Numbered from the stretch's first letter, positions 42,150-50,281 are shown. The stretch: DNA of 54,243 nucleotides from Deferrisomatales bacterium (GCA_024277875.1 JAJRUI010000091.1:1-54243); one strand, 5' to 3'. Numbers and translations are program-made. Notes: generated by a model not told the origin, from the letters alone.

Positions 42150-43427
42150 TCACCGGCCGGCCAGCCGGGCCTCCACCGCTGCGTGGTCGGCCCGTGCGTC
42201 GTCCCGGTCCGGCAGGCCGGCCCGGGCCCGGCCGAGCACCTCCCTGGCCTCGTCCAACCACCCCCGTGCGGCATAGGCCTCGGCCAGGCGCAGCAGGTAC
42301 CACCAGCCCCGGTCCGGATCGAGGCGCAGGCAGTGTTTGAATACCTCGGCCGCGCGCTCCGCGGCCGTCCCCCCCTTTTCCACGAGCAACTGGCCCAGGG
42401 GGACCAGCGCCTCCAGCAGGTCGGGCCGGCGTGCGGCCACCGCCTGGAGTTCGGCCAGTGCGTCGTCCGGCCGCCCGGCGTCCCGAAAGGCTCGGGCCCG
42501 GAGGATCCAGTGGCGCACCTCCCCCTCGTCCGCGTGCCGTTCCCCGTTGTCCGCCGCCTCCACGGCCCTGTCGAGCCCGCCGGTGTCGATCCGGCAGGCG
42601 GCCAGCAGGAACCACGCCTCGGCGTCGTCGGGGTGGTCCGAGAGCCACGTCTCGAGCCCCGCTGCTGCCTGTTCGGGCTGCCCGGCTTCCCTCAGGGCCT
42701 GGGCCCGGTGGTGCACGGCCGGGCCGAAACCGGGGGCCAGGGCCAGGGTCGCGGTGAACCGTTCGGCCGCCGCGTCGGGGTCCCCCTCGAGGGCGTGCAA
42801 GTGGCCCAGGGAATACTGGACGCCCGGCGCGTCCGGTGACGTGGCCAGCACCTCCTCCAGGATGGGCCGGGCCCGTTCGGCCTCCCCCTGCTGCAGCCAC
42901 ACGAACCCCTCCCGGAACCGGGCGTCCAGGGGTTCGAGCACGGCCCGTTCCTCGGGGGCCATCGTCTCCAGGTAGAACGCGAACAGATCCTCGGGGTGGG
43001 GCTGTGCTCCGGCGGTCTCTGGCGAAGGGGGGTCGCACGGGGCTTCGCACCCGCAGGTGGGCGGGAACCGCCGTTCGGGAGAGTCCGCCCCCGGAGAGGG
43101 GGGCGGAGCGCCTCCCAGCCCTGTCAGGGCCTCGTCCGCACGTTCGCGAAGATCGGCCTCCTCTCCGGCCAGGTCCCTCGCCAGGAGGATGTGTTCCCGG
43201 GCCCGGTCCAGTTCGCCGGCCCGGCGGAGCCCCTCGGCCTCGTCCAGGTTGGCGTCCACCAACTGCTGCCGGCAGGTGCGGGCACCCCGACGGGCGTCCT
43301 CACCGGCGTCGCCCGCCTCTTCGTAGTAGGAGAGGGCCTCGGCCCACCGGCCCTGGGCCGCCAGCTTCCGGGCCCTGTCCAGGGCCTTGTCCCCGCTGGA
43401 TTTCTTGCCGAACCACCCGAACGCCAT
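42150..43427 (-). CDS. Tetratricopeptide-repeat protein with central Cys cluster
   Basis: This 425-residue protein, without clear signal peptide, is made of TPR-like helical pairs: two or three repeats at 12-100 (WAEALSYYEEAGDAGEDARRG, LDRAREHILLARDLAGEE) and about seven at 165-415 (APGVQYSLGHLHALEGDPDAAAERF and others). The linker (105-145) is Pro-rich and holds CGCEAPC (Cys125, Cys127, Cys131), which could bind metal. Function is probably as a scaffold for protein contacts. It is convergent with the rhodanese (7 bases apart). The ATG at 43427 follows GAGGGGACAGCG. Confidence 0.8.
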   Translation of the reverse strand: MAFGWFGKKSSGDKALDRARKLAAQGRWAEALSYYEEAGDAGEDARRGARTCRQQLVDANLDEAEGLRRAGELDRAREHILLARDLAGEEADLRERADEALTGLGGAPPPSPGADSPERRFPPTCGCEAPCDPPSPETAGAQPHPEDLFAFYLETMAPEERAVLEPLDARFREGFVWLQQGEAERARPILEEVLATSPDAPGVQYSLGHLHALEGDPDAAAERFTATLALAPGFGPAVHHRAQALREAGQPEQAAAGLETWLSDHPDDAEAWFLLAACRIDTGGLDRAVEAADNGERHADEGEVRHWILRARAFRDAGRPDDALAELQAVAARRPDLLEALVPLGQLLVEKGGTAAERAAEVFKHCLRLDPDRGWWYLLRLAEAYAARGWLDEAREVLGRARAGLPDRDDARADHAAVEARLAGR

Positions 43428-43521
43428 CGCTGTCCCCTCGTCTTGGGGAAAAGGGCTCGAAAAAAGAGCCGGTTCAGGGTAGAAGGGCGGGAAACCCGTG
43501 TCAACGAAGGAGAGCGAACTG

Positions 43522-44205
43522 GTGGGCACACCCCGGAACAAGGACGTGGTGGTCTACACGGACGGCAGCTGCATCGGCAACCCCGGGCCCGGTGGGTGGG
43601 CCGCGATCGTCGTCCGGGATGGCCGGGTGGAAGAGTACGGCGGGGCCGAGGCTCCCACCACCAACAACCGGATGGAGATGCGCGCGGCGGTGGAGGGGCT
43701 CAGCCGGGCCGGGCCCGGAGAACGGGTCCACGTGGTCACCGACTCCCGGTACCTGCTGGACGGGATCTCCAGGTGGATCCACGGGTGGAAGCGGCGGGGA
43801 TGGCGCAAGGCCGACGGCGGGGAGGTCCTCAACCGGGACCTGTGGGAGGCCCTGGACCGGTTGTGTTCCCGCCCCGACCGGCCGGTCACGTGGGAACACG
43901 TGCGGGGCCACGCGGGCCACGCGTTCAACGAGCGGTGCGACGAGATCGCCAACGGGTTTGCCCGGGGCTCGCCCCCCCAATTGAGGTCCGGGGACGGCAG
44001 CTGGATTCCGTCCGGCCGGGACGCCACCGGGGAGGCGTGCCGGGCGTTCCCCCTGTACGTGAGCCTCGCGGACGGCCTCGTTGCGGTACACGACAACTGG
44101 CCGGAGTGCGAGGCGCGCATCAAGGGGGCAAAGGGGGGGAGGTGCAAGAAAGTGAAGACCTCGGCCGAATACCAGCGGGTCCTGGCCGAGTGGGAGGACG
44201 GCTGA
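43522..44205 (+). CDS. rnhA: Ribonuclease HI with C-terminal hybrid-binding (viroplasmin-like) domain
   Basis: This is an enzyme of about 227 residues that cleaves RNA in RNA-DNA hybrids. The catalytic domain (7-148) has all four acidic residues: Asp14 (VYTDGSCIGNPGPGG), Glu52 (NNRMEMRAA), Asp74 (VTDSRY) and Asp140 (NERCDEIAN). Residues about 178-227 (YVSLADGLVAVHDNWPECEARIKGAKGGRCKKVKTSAEYQRVL) look like the hybrid-binding domain that eukaryotic RNase H1 carries at its N terminus; here it is C-terminal. The GTG at 43522 is preferred because AAGGAG lies nine bases upstream; 43498 would add eight residues. Confidence 0.9.
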   Translation: MGTPRNKDVVVYTDGSCIGNPGPGGWAAIVVRDGRVEEYGGAEAPTTNNRMEMRAAVEGLSRAGPGERVHVVTDSRYLLDGISRWIHGWKRRGWRKADGGEVLNRDLWEALDRLCSRPDRPVTWEHVRGHAGHAFNERCDEIANGFARGSPPQLRSGDGSWIPSGRDATGEACRAFPLYVSLADGLVAVHDNWPECEARIKGAKGGRCKKVKTSAEYQRVLAEWEDG

Positions 44206-44226
44206 CCCCGGGCCGGCCCCGCCCTC

Positions 44227-45117
44227 CTACCACCGCTCCGGGTACAGGAACCGGCTGAGCGTTTCCGCGGCCTTCCCGACCCGGGGACCCGGACGGGAGA
44301 ACTCGAGTTCGTTCACCACCAGCACTCTGCCGGCCCGCACGGCCCGGAGGACCCGCAGGTGGGGGCGGTCGGCCGGGGGGGCCGGGTTGCGGTTCATGGG
44401 CCCCTCCTGCACCACGTACACGTCCGGGTCCAGCCGGAGCAGGGCCTCCACGTCCAGGCGCACCAGTTTCTTGTCCACCCTGACCGGATTCACCCCACCG
44501 GCGACCCGGATCAACTCGGACACCAGGCTGGACCGGCCGGCCACCGTGAGGGAACTGCTCCGGACCTCGAACACCACCTTGAGCGGCCGGTCCACCGCTC
44601 CCACCCGGGCCCGCACCGTTTCGAGCTCCTCCCGGATCCGGTCCCACAGGGCCAGGGCGCCGCGGTCGCGGCCCAGCAGCACGCCCAGGCGCCGGATCGT
44701 GTCGGCCAGGTCGTCGAAACCCCTGGGGTCGAACGCGGCCACCCGGACCCCCCGGGCCCGCAGGGGTTCCAGTGCCCGGCTTCCAGCCCGCCCGGCTCGT
44801 CCGATCACCAGGTCGGGCCGGAGGGCGAGCAGGTATTCGACGTTGGGCCGAAGGCCCGACCCCACGGTGGGCAGGTCCTGGAGTGCCGGGATCGTGACGT
44901 CGTTCTTGGTGCGGGCGACGAACACCTCCGTCGCCCCCATCTCCCACGCCAGTTCGGTGAACGCGCCGTACAGGGAGACCACCCGCCGGGCGGGCCGGTC
45001 GAGGCACACACGGGTTCCGGTGTCGTCGTCGATGCACCCCGCCCGGACGGGCCTGGCGGCCGTTGCAACCAGGACGGCGCAGATGATCGTGGCGGTCAGG
45101 ACAGTCCGTCGGCACAT
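44227..45117 (-). CDS. btuF: Cobalamin/iron-siderophore ABC transporter periplasmic binding protein (BtuF-like)
   Basis: This 296-residue exported protein has a signal peptide (about 1-26, ending VRAGC) and a class III binding fold: PARRVVSLYGAFTELAWEMGA, PTVGSGLRPNVEYLLALRPDLVIG, a long connecting helix around residues 130-160, and VRLDVEALLRLDPDVYVVQEG. The fold alone does not separate corrinoids from siderophores or heme. Membership of an operon led by a cobalamin riboswitch with a corrin methyltransferase makes vitamin B12 the likely ligand. It is the last gene of the operon, 30 bases after btuD. Confidence 0.88.
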   Translation of the reverse strand: MCRRTVLTATIICAVLVATAARPVRAGCIDDDTGTRVCLDRPARRVVSLYGAFTELAWEMGATEVFVARTKNDVTIPALQDLPTVGSGLRPNVEYLLALRPDLVIGRAGRAGSRALEPLRARGVRVAAFDPRGFDDLADTIRRLGVLLGRDRGALALWDRIREELETVRARVGAVDRPLKVVFEVRSSSLTVAGRSSLVSELIRVAGGVNPVRVDKKLVRLDVEALLRLDPDVYVVQEGPMNRNPAPPADRPHLRVLRAVRAGRVLVVNELEFSRPGPRVGKAAETLSRFLYPERW

Positions 45118-45147
45118 GGGGCGTCTGGTCCTCGTGTGGGGACGCGG

Positions 45148-45939
45148 TCAGGCGTCCGGCGCTCGCGGGCTCCGGGGCAGGAACACCGCGTGGGGCCTTC
45201 CGGTGGTGGGGTGGACAAACACCTCCACCGGGGTTTCGTACACCGCCTCGACCACGTCGGCCCGGAACACCCGGCCCACCGGGCCCCCTGCCACGATCTT
45301 CCCTTCCTTCATGAACACCAGGTCGCGGCAGTACAGGGCGGCGAGGTTCAGGTCGTGCATCACGGCCAGGACCGTGGTGCCCTCCCGGTTGTGGCGGGCC
45401 AGCAGGTCGAACGCGTCGATCTTGCGGTGCACGTCCATCGCGGCCGTGGCTTCGTCCAGGAGCAGGATTCGGGCCTGCTGGGCCAGGGCGCGCGCCAGGA
45501 CCAGCCGCTGGCGCTCGCCCCCGGACACCTGGGTCACCAGCCGTTCGGCCAGCCCCCGGGTGTCGGTGTCGGCCATGGCCCGGTCCGCGGCCTCGCGGTC
45601 GGCCGGCCCGGCCCGGCCGAACCGGCCGAGGCGGGGGTACCGGCCCATGAGCACCACTTCGAACCCGGTGAACGGGAACGGGATCCCGGTGGACTGGGGC
45701 ACGGTCGCCACGGACCGGGCCAGGGCCCGTGGCACGGCCGTCGCCGGGTCGAGTCCGGCGATCCGTACCTCTCCCCGGGACGGGGCCAGCACGCCGGACA
45801 GGACCCGGACCAGGGTGGACTTGCCGCACGCGTTGGGCCCCAGCACGCCGACGAACCCGCCGTCGGGGATGTCGAGGTCCACCCCCCGGAGCACCGGTCC
45901 CGCGCCGTACCCGGCCCACAGGCCCCGGACCCGGATCAT
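45148..45939 (-). CDS. btuD: Cobalamin-type ABC transporter ATP-binding protein (BtuD-like)
   Basis: This is a 263-residue ATPase with Walker A GPNACGKSTL, Q-loop VPQSTGIPFPFTGFEVVLMGRYP (the FxG.EVV..GR pattern of FecE/BtuD), signature VSGGERQRLVLARALAQ and Walker B ILLLDEATAAMD. The usual Gly in the Walker A GPNGxGKS is Ala-Cys here (NACGKS), which is common in this subfamily. ATG 45939 overlaps the btuC stop as ATGA. A C-terminal extension (HPTTGRPHAVFLPRSP) matches the regulatory tail seen in corrinoid/siderophore ATPases. Confidence 0.92.
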   Translation of the reverse strand: MIRVRGLWAGYGAGPVLRGVDLDIPDGGFVGVLGPNACGKSTLVRVLSGVLAPSRGEVRIAGLDPATAVPRALARSVATVPQSTGIPFPFTGFEVVLMGRYPRLGRFGRAGPADREAADRAMADTDTRGLAERLVTQVSGGERQRLVLARALAQQARILLLDEATAAMDVHRKIDAFDLLARHNREGTTVLAVMHDLNLAALYCRDLVFMKEGKIVAGGPVGRVFRADVVEAVYETPVEVFVHPTTGRPHAVFLPRSPRAPDA

Positions 45940-46980
45940 CCCGGTCCTGCCCGTCGGCCCAGGGGGTCGAGCCGCAGCAGGTAGCAGAAGAACGGGCCTC
46001 CCAGCAGGGCGGTGACCACCCCCACGGGCAGTTCCTCGCCGCCGGGCAGCACCGTCCGGGCCAGGGCGTCGGCTAGGGCAAGGAGGATCCCGCCGGCCAG
46101 CACGGAACCCGCCAGGAGCCGCCGGTGGCCCGGGCCCAGGACCATCCGCAGCAGGTGGGGCACGACCAGGCCCACGAACCCGATCACGCCGCTCACGGCC
46201 ACGCACGCGCCCGTCAGGACCGATGCGGCCACCAGCAGCCGCCGGCGTACCCGGGGCGCGTCCACGCCCAGTTGCCGGGCGGCGTCGTCCCCCAGCGCCA
46301 GCAGGTCCAGCTCCCGGCCGAACCACAGCGCCGCGCCCAGGCCGACGGCCACGTAGGGCAGGCAGAACACCACGTGGCCCCAGCCCCGGCCTGAGAAGCT
46401 GCCCATGATCCAGAACACGATCGACGAGACGCTCTCTTCGTTGAGGCTCTTGAGCAGGCTGATCCCGGCCTGCAGGGTGGTGCTCACCACGATGCCGGCC
46501 AGGATCAGGGTCGCGCTGCCCCCCAGGTCCCGGGATGACGCCATCAGGTGCACCGCGCCCAGGGCCAGCAGGGCGCCGCCGAACGCGCTGAGCGGCAACA
46601 GCCCAAGGCCCAGGGCGGTGTCCCCGCCCAGCCCGGCCAGGATCGCCACGCTCGCGCCCAGGGCGGCACCGGAGGAAACCCCAACGGTGTACGGGTCGGC
46701 CAGGGGGTTCAGGAGGATTCCCTGGAACACGACGCCGGCGGCGGCGAGCCCCCCCCCCGACCAGGGCGGCCAGGACCACCCGGGACAGGCGCACGTCCAG
46801 CAAGATCGTGCGTTCCACGGGGTCGAGGCGGCCCGGCACGAGTCCGAGCGTCTCGGCTCCGGCCCGCAGGAGGTCGGCGGCACCGAGCCCCGAGCTGCCC
46901 ACGCTCGCCGCCCACAGGAGCGTCAGGGGCAGGCAGGCGGCCAGGGCACCCAGCACCCAGCCGCGCCGGTCGGGGTTCAC
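45936..46980 (-). pseudogene. btuC: Cobalamin-type ABC transporter permease (BtuC-like), frameshifted at a run of ten C
   Basis: Two frames together make one FecCD/BtuC permease. From GTG 46980 (overlapping the upstream stop) the first 74 or so residues hold helix 1 (VLGALAACLPLTLLWAAS) and the family stretch DVRLSRVVLAALVGGG. The second frame continues GLAAAGVVFQGILLNPLADPYTVGVSSGAALGAS to PVGVVTALLGGPFFCYLLR. The switch falls in ten C at 46749-46758 (ten G on the coding strand); nine would restore one reading frame of about 347 residues. All conserved permease blocks are intact, so a sequencing indel, phase variation or a very recent mutation is likelier than decay. Confidence 0.85.
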
Positions 46981-47696
46981 CGGCCGGACCTCCGGGTCCG
47001 GACCAGGAACAGGCTGAGGTACCGGGACCCCAGCCGGCGGGCCGCTGCCGTTCCGCGCACCGAGCGGGCGCCGGGCCTGGAGACGTCGGCGGCCAGCACG
47101 GTGTCGTCCTCCAGCCCGCGGCGATCCAGCAGGTCGCACACCGCCCGGCTGTTGCGGTACGGCTTCATCACCACCACCCGGTCCACCGCGTCCAGCGCCC
47201 GTTGCACCGGAGCAAGCTCCCGGGACGCGCTCACCACCGCGAAGCTCCCGTCCCCTTCTGCCAGGGGCTCGAGGGACTCGGCCGCTGCCGCCGCGTAGGA
47301 GGTGATCCCGGGCACCACGACCGCCGGCGCCGCCGGTTCCAGTTCCCGCACCGCCTCCAGGACGTAGGTGAACGTGGAGTAGGTCATCGGGTCGCCCAGG
47401 GTGAGGAACGCTGCCGAGGCCGGGCGCCGGAGCACGGCCACGACCTCCCGGGCCGCCTGCCGGTGGGCGTCGCGGCTCTCGACCCCGTCGAACGTGTGGG
47501 TGAACGCCACGGACACCACCTCGGCGCCCCGGGGAAGGTGGGGCCTTGCGATCTCCAGGGCCACGCTCCGGCCGGACCTGGCCTGGGTGGGGGCGAACAC
47601 CACGGCCGCCTCCCGGAGCACCCGGGCCGCCCGGAAGGTGAGCAACTCGGGGTCGCCCGGCCCCACGCCGACCCCGTACAGGGTGCCGATGGTCAT
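46977..47696 (-). CDS. cobI: Precorrin-2/cobalt-factor-2 C20-methyltransferase (CobI/CbiL)
   Basis: This is a 239-residue SAM-dependent tetrapyrrole methylase of corrin-ring synthesis. Motifs: TLYGVGVGPGDPELLTFRAARVLREA (N-terminal glycine loop), LTLGDPMTYSTFTYVLEAV, VVPGITSYAAAAA and VVVMKPYRNSRAV. The GDPMTYST and VPGITSY pair is typical of the C20 enzymes. Oxygen-dependent CobI and anaerobic CbiL cannot be separated by eye. It is the only corrin-synthesis enzyme in this transport operon, so other steps must be elsewhere. ATG 47696 overlaps the upstream permease stop. Confidence 0.92.
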   Translation of the reverse strand: MTIGTLYGVGVGPGDPELLTFRAARVLREAAVVFAPTQARSGRSVALEIARPHLPRGAEVVSVAFTHTFDGVESRDAHRQAAREVVAVLRRPASAAFLTLGDPMTYSTFTYVLEAVRELEPAAPAVVVPGITSYAAAAAESLEPLAEGDGSFAVVSASRELAPVQRALDAVDRVVVMKPYRNSRAVCDLLDRRGLEDDTVLAADVSRPGARSVRGTAAARRLGSRYLSLFLVRTRRSGR

Positions 47697-48427
47697 GCGG
47701 TGGCCCTCCTGACGCTCCACACGGCCAGTCCGAAAAAGGCAGCGGCGAACCCGGCCAGCACGGCCACGTTGGCCAGCGGCACGGCCCGCCCCAGGCTGGC
47801 CGCCCGGATCGCCAGGCTCGAGTGGGTCAGGGGCAGGGCGTAGGCCACGGTCTCGGCCCAACCGGGCAGCCGGCTGAGCGGGAAGAAGGTGCCGCACAGG
47901 AACGACATCGGCACGATAAAGAACGTGTTGATGTGGCCCTGGTCCGCATGGCTGCGCACCAGCATGGCCGCGGCCACGGCCGCCGACGCGAACGCGAACG
48001 TGTGCAGGCCCACGAGGCCCACCGTCGCGGGAGAGAGCGGAAGCCGCACCCCGAACAGCCGGGCGAGGACGATCACCGCCCCTGCCGCGGCAAACCCCCG
48101 GAGCATGCCGTAGAGCACCTCTCCGAGGGCGATCTGCCACGCCGGGACCGGGGCCATCTGGAATTCCTCGAAGATGCGCCAGTAGAACCGGGCGATGTTG
48201 ATCTCCGTGGCCGTTCCGTAGCTCTGGGTCATGGCCGCCATCGTGACCAGGCCCGGAACCATGAACGCCAGGTACCCGGTCCCGTCCAGTTCCACGTGGC
48301 GCCCGAGTCCCCACCCGAACACCACCAGGAACAGGAGCGGGGACACCGTGTAGGACGCAAGGTGCTTGAGCCACCTGCGCCGGTAGATCCTGAGTTCCCG
48401 GTACAACACCCCGCGGACCCCGGTCAC
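47693..48427 (-). CDS. ABC-2 type transporter permease
   Basis: This 244-residue membrane protein has six hydrophobic segments and the ABC-2 family layout: VLYRELRIYRRRWLKHLASYTVSPLLFLVVFGWGLG (helix 1), YLAFMVPGLVTMAAMTQSYGTATEINIAR, FIVPMSFLCGTFFPLSRLPGWAETVAYALPLTHSSLAIRA (the conserved P.SGxFFPl..lP region). It works with the ATPase gene just upstream (GTGA overlap). Such pairs usually export; here both lie under a cobalamin riboswitch and precede cobI, suggesting a corrinoid-linked or cobalt-linked role, which is inference. Confidence 0.9.
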   Translation of the reverse strand: MTGVRGVLYRELRIYRRRWLKHLASYTVSPLLFLVVFGWGLGRHVELDGTGYLAFMVPGLVTMAAMTQSYGTATEINIARFYWRIFEEFQMAPVPAWQIALGEVLYGMLRGFAAAGAVIVLARLFGVRLPLSPATVGLVGLHTFAFASAAVAAAMLVRSHADQGHINTFFIVPMSFLCGTFFPLSRLPGWAETVAYALPLTHSSLAIRAASLGRAVPLANVAVLAGFAAAFFGLAVWSVRRATA

Positions 48428-49314
48428 GGCCCCACCCGCCTTCCCGTGCGCAGGAGGAACAGGTCCTCCAGGTTGGTCCGGCGCAGGGTCGCTCCGGCCC
48501 CCGCCCGTTTCAGGAACGCCAGGGCAGTCTCCCGGGACCGGAAGAACCGGGTGCGCGTCCCGTCCTCGGTCGGCACGTCCACGGCATGCTCGCCCAACTT
48601 CTCCAGCAGGTCCCGGGGGCCCCCCTCCTCGATCAGCCGCCCCCTGTCCAGGATGCCCACCCGGTGGCACAGGAACTCGGCCTCTTCGATGTAGTGAGTG
48701 GTGAGCAACACGGTCACACCCCGGCGGTGTACGGACCGGATCAGGTCCCACAGCCTCCGCCGGGCGCCCGGGTCGAGCCCTGCGGTGGGTTCGTCCAGGA
48801 ACAGGATCCGGGGGTCGTGGAGCAAGGGTCGGATGATCGTGAGCCGCCGCTTCAGGCCCCCCGACAGGGTGCGGCACAGGCTCCCCGCCCGGTCCGCCAG
48901 GCCGGCGAACGCGAGGAGTTCTTCGATCCGGCGCCAGCGGGTTGGTCTGGGCATGGCGTGGAGGATCCCGTGGAGTTCCAGGCTCTCGAACACGGTGAGG
49001 TCGGGGTCGAGGTTCACGTGCTGGCTCACCACTCCCAGGTGGCGTTTGGCCGCCACCGGGTCCGTGGCCACGTCGTCCCCGGCCACCCGGGCCACACCGG
49101 CGTCGGGCCGGGTGACCCCGGCGAGGATCCGGAGGGTCGTGGTCTTTCCGGCGCCGTTGGGGCCCAGGAACCCGTAGATCTCGCCCCCTGGCACGGCGAG
49201 GTCGAGCCCGTCCACAGCCCTGGTCGTGCCGTAGCACTTGACCAGGCCGCGCACCTCCACAGCGGCCGGAGGAGGGTGGGGGGGCGTTTTCGGATGCACA
49301 GCGGGTTCTGCCAT
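48424..49314 (-). CDS. ABC-2 type transporter ATP-binding protein
   Basis: This 296-residue ATPase has a Pro-rich N-terminal tail (1-18), then Walker A GPNGAGKTTT, Q-loop VVSQHVNLDPDLTVFESLELHG, signature LSGGLKRRLTIIRPLLHDP, Walker B ILFLDEPTAGLD and an H-loop LTTHYIEEAE. A C-terminal part of about 70 residues resembles the DrrA/CcmA-type regulatory region. It pairs with the permease at 47693-48427. It is the first gene after the cobalamin riboswitch (49460-49640) and so of a six-gene B12-controlled transcript. Confidence 0.92.
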   Translation of the reverse strand: MAEPAVHPKTPPHPPPAAVEVRGLVKCYGTTRAVDGLDLAVPGGEIYGFLGPNGAGKTTTLRILAGVTRPDAGVARVAGDDVATDPVAAKRHLGVVSQHVNLDPDLTVFESLELHGILHAMPRPTRWRRIEELLAFAGLADRAGSLCRTLSGGLKRRLTIIRPLLHDPRILFLDEPTAGLDPGARRRLWDLIRSVHRRGVTVLLTTHYIEEAEFLCHRVGILDRGRLIEEGGPRDLLEKLGEHAVDVPTEDGTRTRFFRSRETALAFLKRAGAGATLRRTNLEDLFLLRTGRRVGP

Positions 49315-49371
49315 CGGACGCGTCCTTCCCCGGCCCCTTGGGCCGGGAGCGCTCCGTCGTCGTGCACGAAC

Positions 49372-49403
49372 GAAGCCCGCTCCGGTTCCCCGGAACGGGC
49401 TTC
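49372..49403 (-). terminator. Hairpin between riboswitch aptamer and first gene (expression-platform candidate)
   Basis: GAAGCCCG (49372-49379) pairs with CGGGCTTC (49396-49403), extended inward by TCCGG/CCGGA. It lies 58-90 bases before the ATPase start and downstream (in transcript order) of the aptamer. No clear U-run follows, so it may act as a Rho-assisted terminator or as part of a translation-control switch. Confidence 0.5.
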
Positions 49404-49459
49404 CCGTATTCGAAGCGCGTTGCTGGTGTCCCGCCCTCCCATGGGACCCGGGGAGGTTG

Positions 49460-49640
49460 GTGCGGGGCGTCCGTCCGGCCGGTCTTCTGGCTCGCGAATC
49501 GACCTCGGGGCCGCCTTCCCAGCCGGTGGCACGGCCAGTGGCTCGAGTGGCCCGTCGTCCTCGCTCACAGCGGCGGGTCCGCGGGGGATTTTCACCCCTC
49601 TTCCCGTATCGCCCCGGAGGGCGCCGGCGAACGCTGATGG
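49460..49640 (-). promoter_or_regulatory. Cobalamin (vitamin B12) riboswitch
   Basis: Read on the minus strand, the leader carries the B12-box core GGGAAGAGGGGTGAAAATCC, then GCGGACCCGCCGCTGTGAGC, matching the consensus GGGAA..GGTG.AAATCC....CGG.CCCGCC.CTGTGA. Further on come CTGGGAAGGC and GCGAGCCAGAAGACCGGCC, matching the GGGAAGGC and GCCAGGAGACCtGCC segments. Order and spacing fit the whole aptamer. It precedes the six-gene ABC/cobI/btuCDF operon. The exact aptamer ends are uncertain by about 15 bases; the repeat at 49644 starts right at its 5' side. Confidence 0.93.
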
Positions 49641-49643
49641 GTT

Positions 49644-49797
49644 GTAGCAGGCTGCTGAAAAAGCAGCCTGCGGTGCACCCCAGGGAAGGGGTGCCAAACT
49701 ACGAGGTTTGAAAAACCAAATGATTTGTGAGGCCTCGATGGGGCCGCCCCGAGAGGCCGGCGCTGAAAAACCCACGGAGGGGTTTTTCAGCATCCTG
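49644..49797 (+). repeat. REP-like multi-hairpin repeat, copy 4 (long form)
   Basis: GTAG (49644-49647) is followed by five consecutive inverted elements. They are GCAGGCTGCT/AGCAGCCTGC with a GAAAA tip (49647-49671), GCACCCC/GGGGTGC, a CAAA..GGTTTGAAAAACC..TTTG arm, GGCCTC/GAGAGGCC, and CTGAAAAACCC/GGGGTTTTTCAG. It ends in CATCCTG (49791-49797). It is nearly 90% identical by eye to the inverted copy at 50779. The 142 bases from 49798 to 49939 hold no gene or clear signal. Confidence 0.85.
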
Positions 49798-49939
49798 GTA
49801 GATGCCGTTCTGTTTACTCTCCGATCCGGTCCGTGTCAACGGTTTCGGGCGTGGCCGGCGCAGCGGGGCTGCCTCCCGGACGTACGAACAGCCCCTGTCC
49901 CGCACGGGGAGAGGGGCCGGGTCCGGCCGGGGCCGTCGG

Positions 49940-50281
49940 TCACGAACCCAGGTACAGCCCGGTGAGGTTGGCTTCGAACGCCTCTGGGGAGACCTGGCTG
50001 TCGCCGATCTCCGCCTGGTGGCGCCGGAGCAGTGCCTCCTTGGTGCTGCGCACGCGCTCGGCCCGGGCCTCGCCCTCGACGCCGGGCTCGGCCCGGTCCA
50101 CCACCGCGGCAGCCAGCTGCCCCAGCCACTGGACCTTGCGGCCGGTGGGGCTCAGGCTCACCCGGGCGGCGGGCTGGGCCGTCTGCGCCGGCCGGGGCTG
50201 GGCGCGGTGCACCTTGCCGAGCCGGTCCTGGCGCGCGTACGTGCGGAGCACGTTGTGGACGTTGAACTCCGAGATACCCAT
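49940..50281 (-). CDS. FlgM-associated flagellar protein of the DVU0524 type
   Basis: This 113-residue protein opens ISEFNVHNVLRTYARQDRLGKVHR, the conserved N terminus of a small Desulfobacterota family found beside flgM and flagellar chaperones. The middle is Ala/Pro/Gln rich and the C terminus helical (VRSTKEALLRRHQAEIG), ending NLTGLYLGS. No membrane segment or signal peptide. Role is inferred only from context: control or export of late flagellar proteins. It follows the FliT-like gene in the same direction, and the pair is bracketed by the inverted long repeats. Confidence 0.7.
   Translation of the reverse strand: MGISEFNVHNVLRTYARQDRLGKVHRAQPRPAQTAQPAARVSLSPTGRKVQWLGQLAAAVVDRAEPGVEGEARAERVRSTKEALLRRHQAEIGDSQVSPEAFEANLTGLYLGS

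Noticed and set aside
49644-49797. Long repeat read as a simple Rho-independent terminator cluster
   Set aside because: The same 150-base unit recurs inverted at 50779 with primary-sequence identity outside the stems, so it is a repeat family. Termination may be a side effect.
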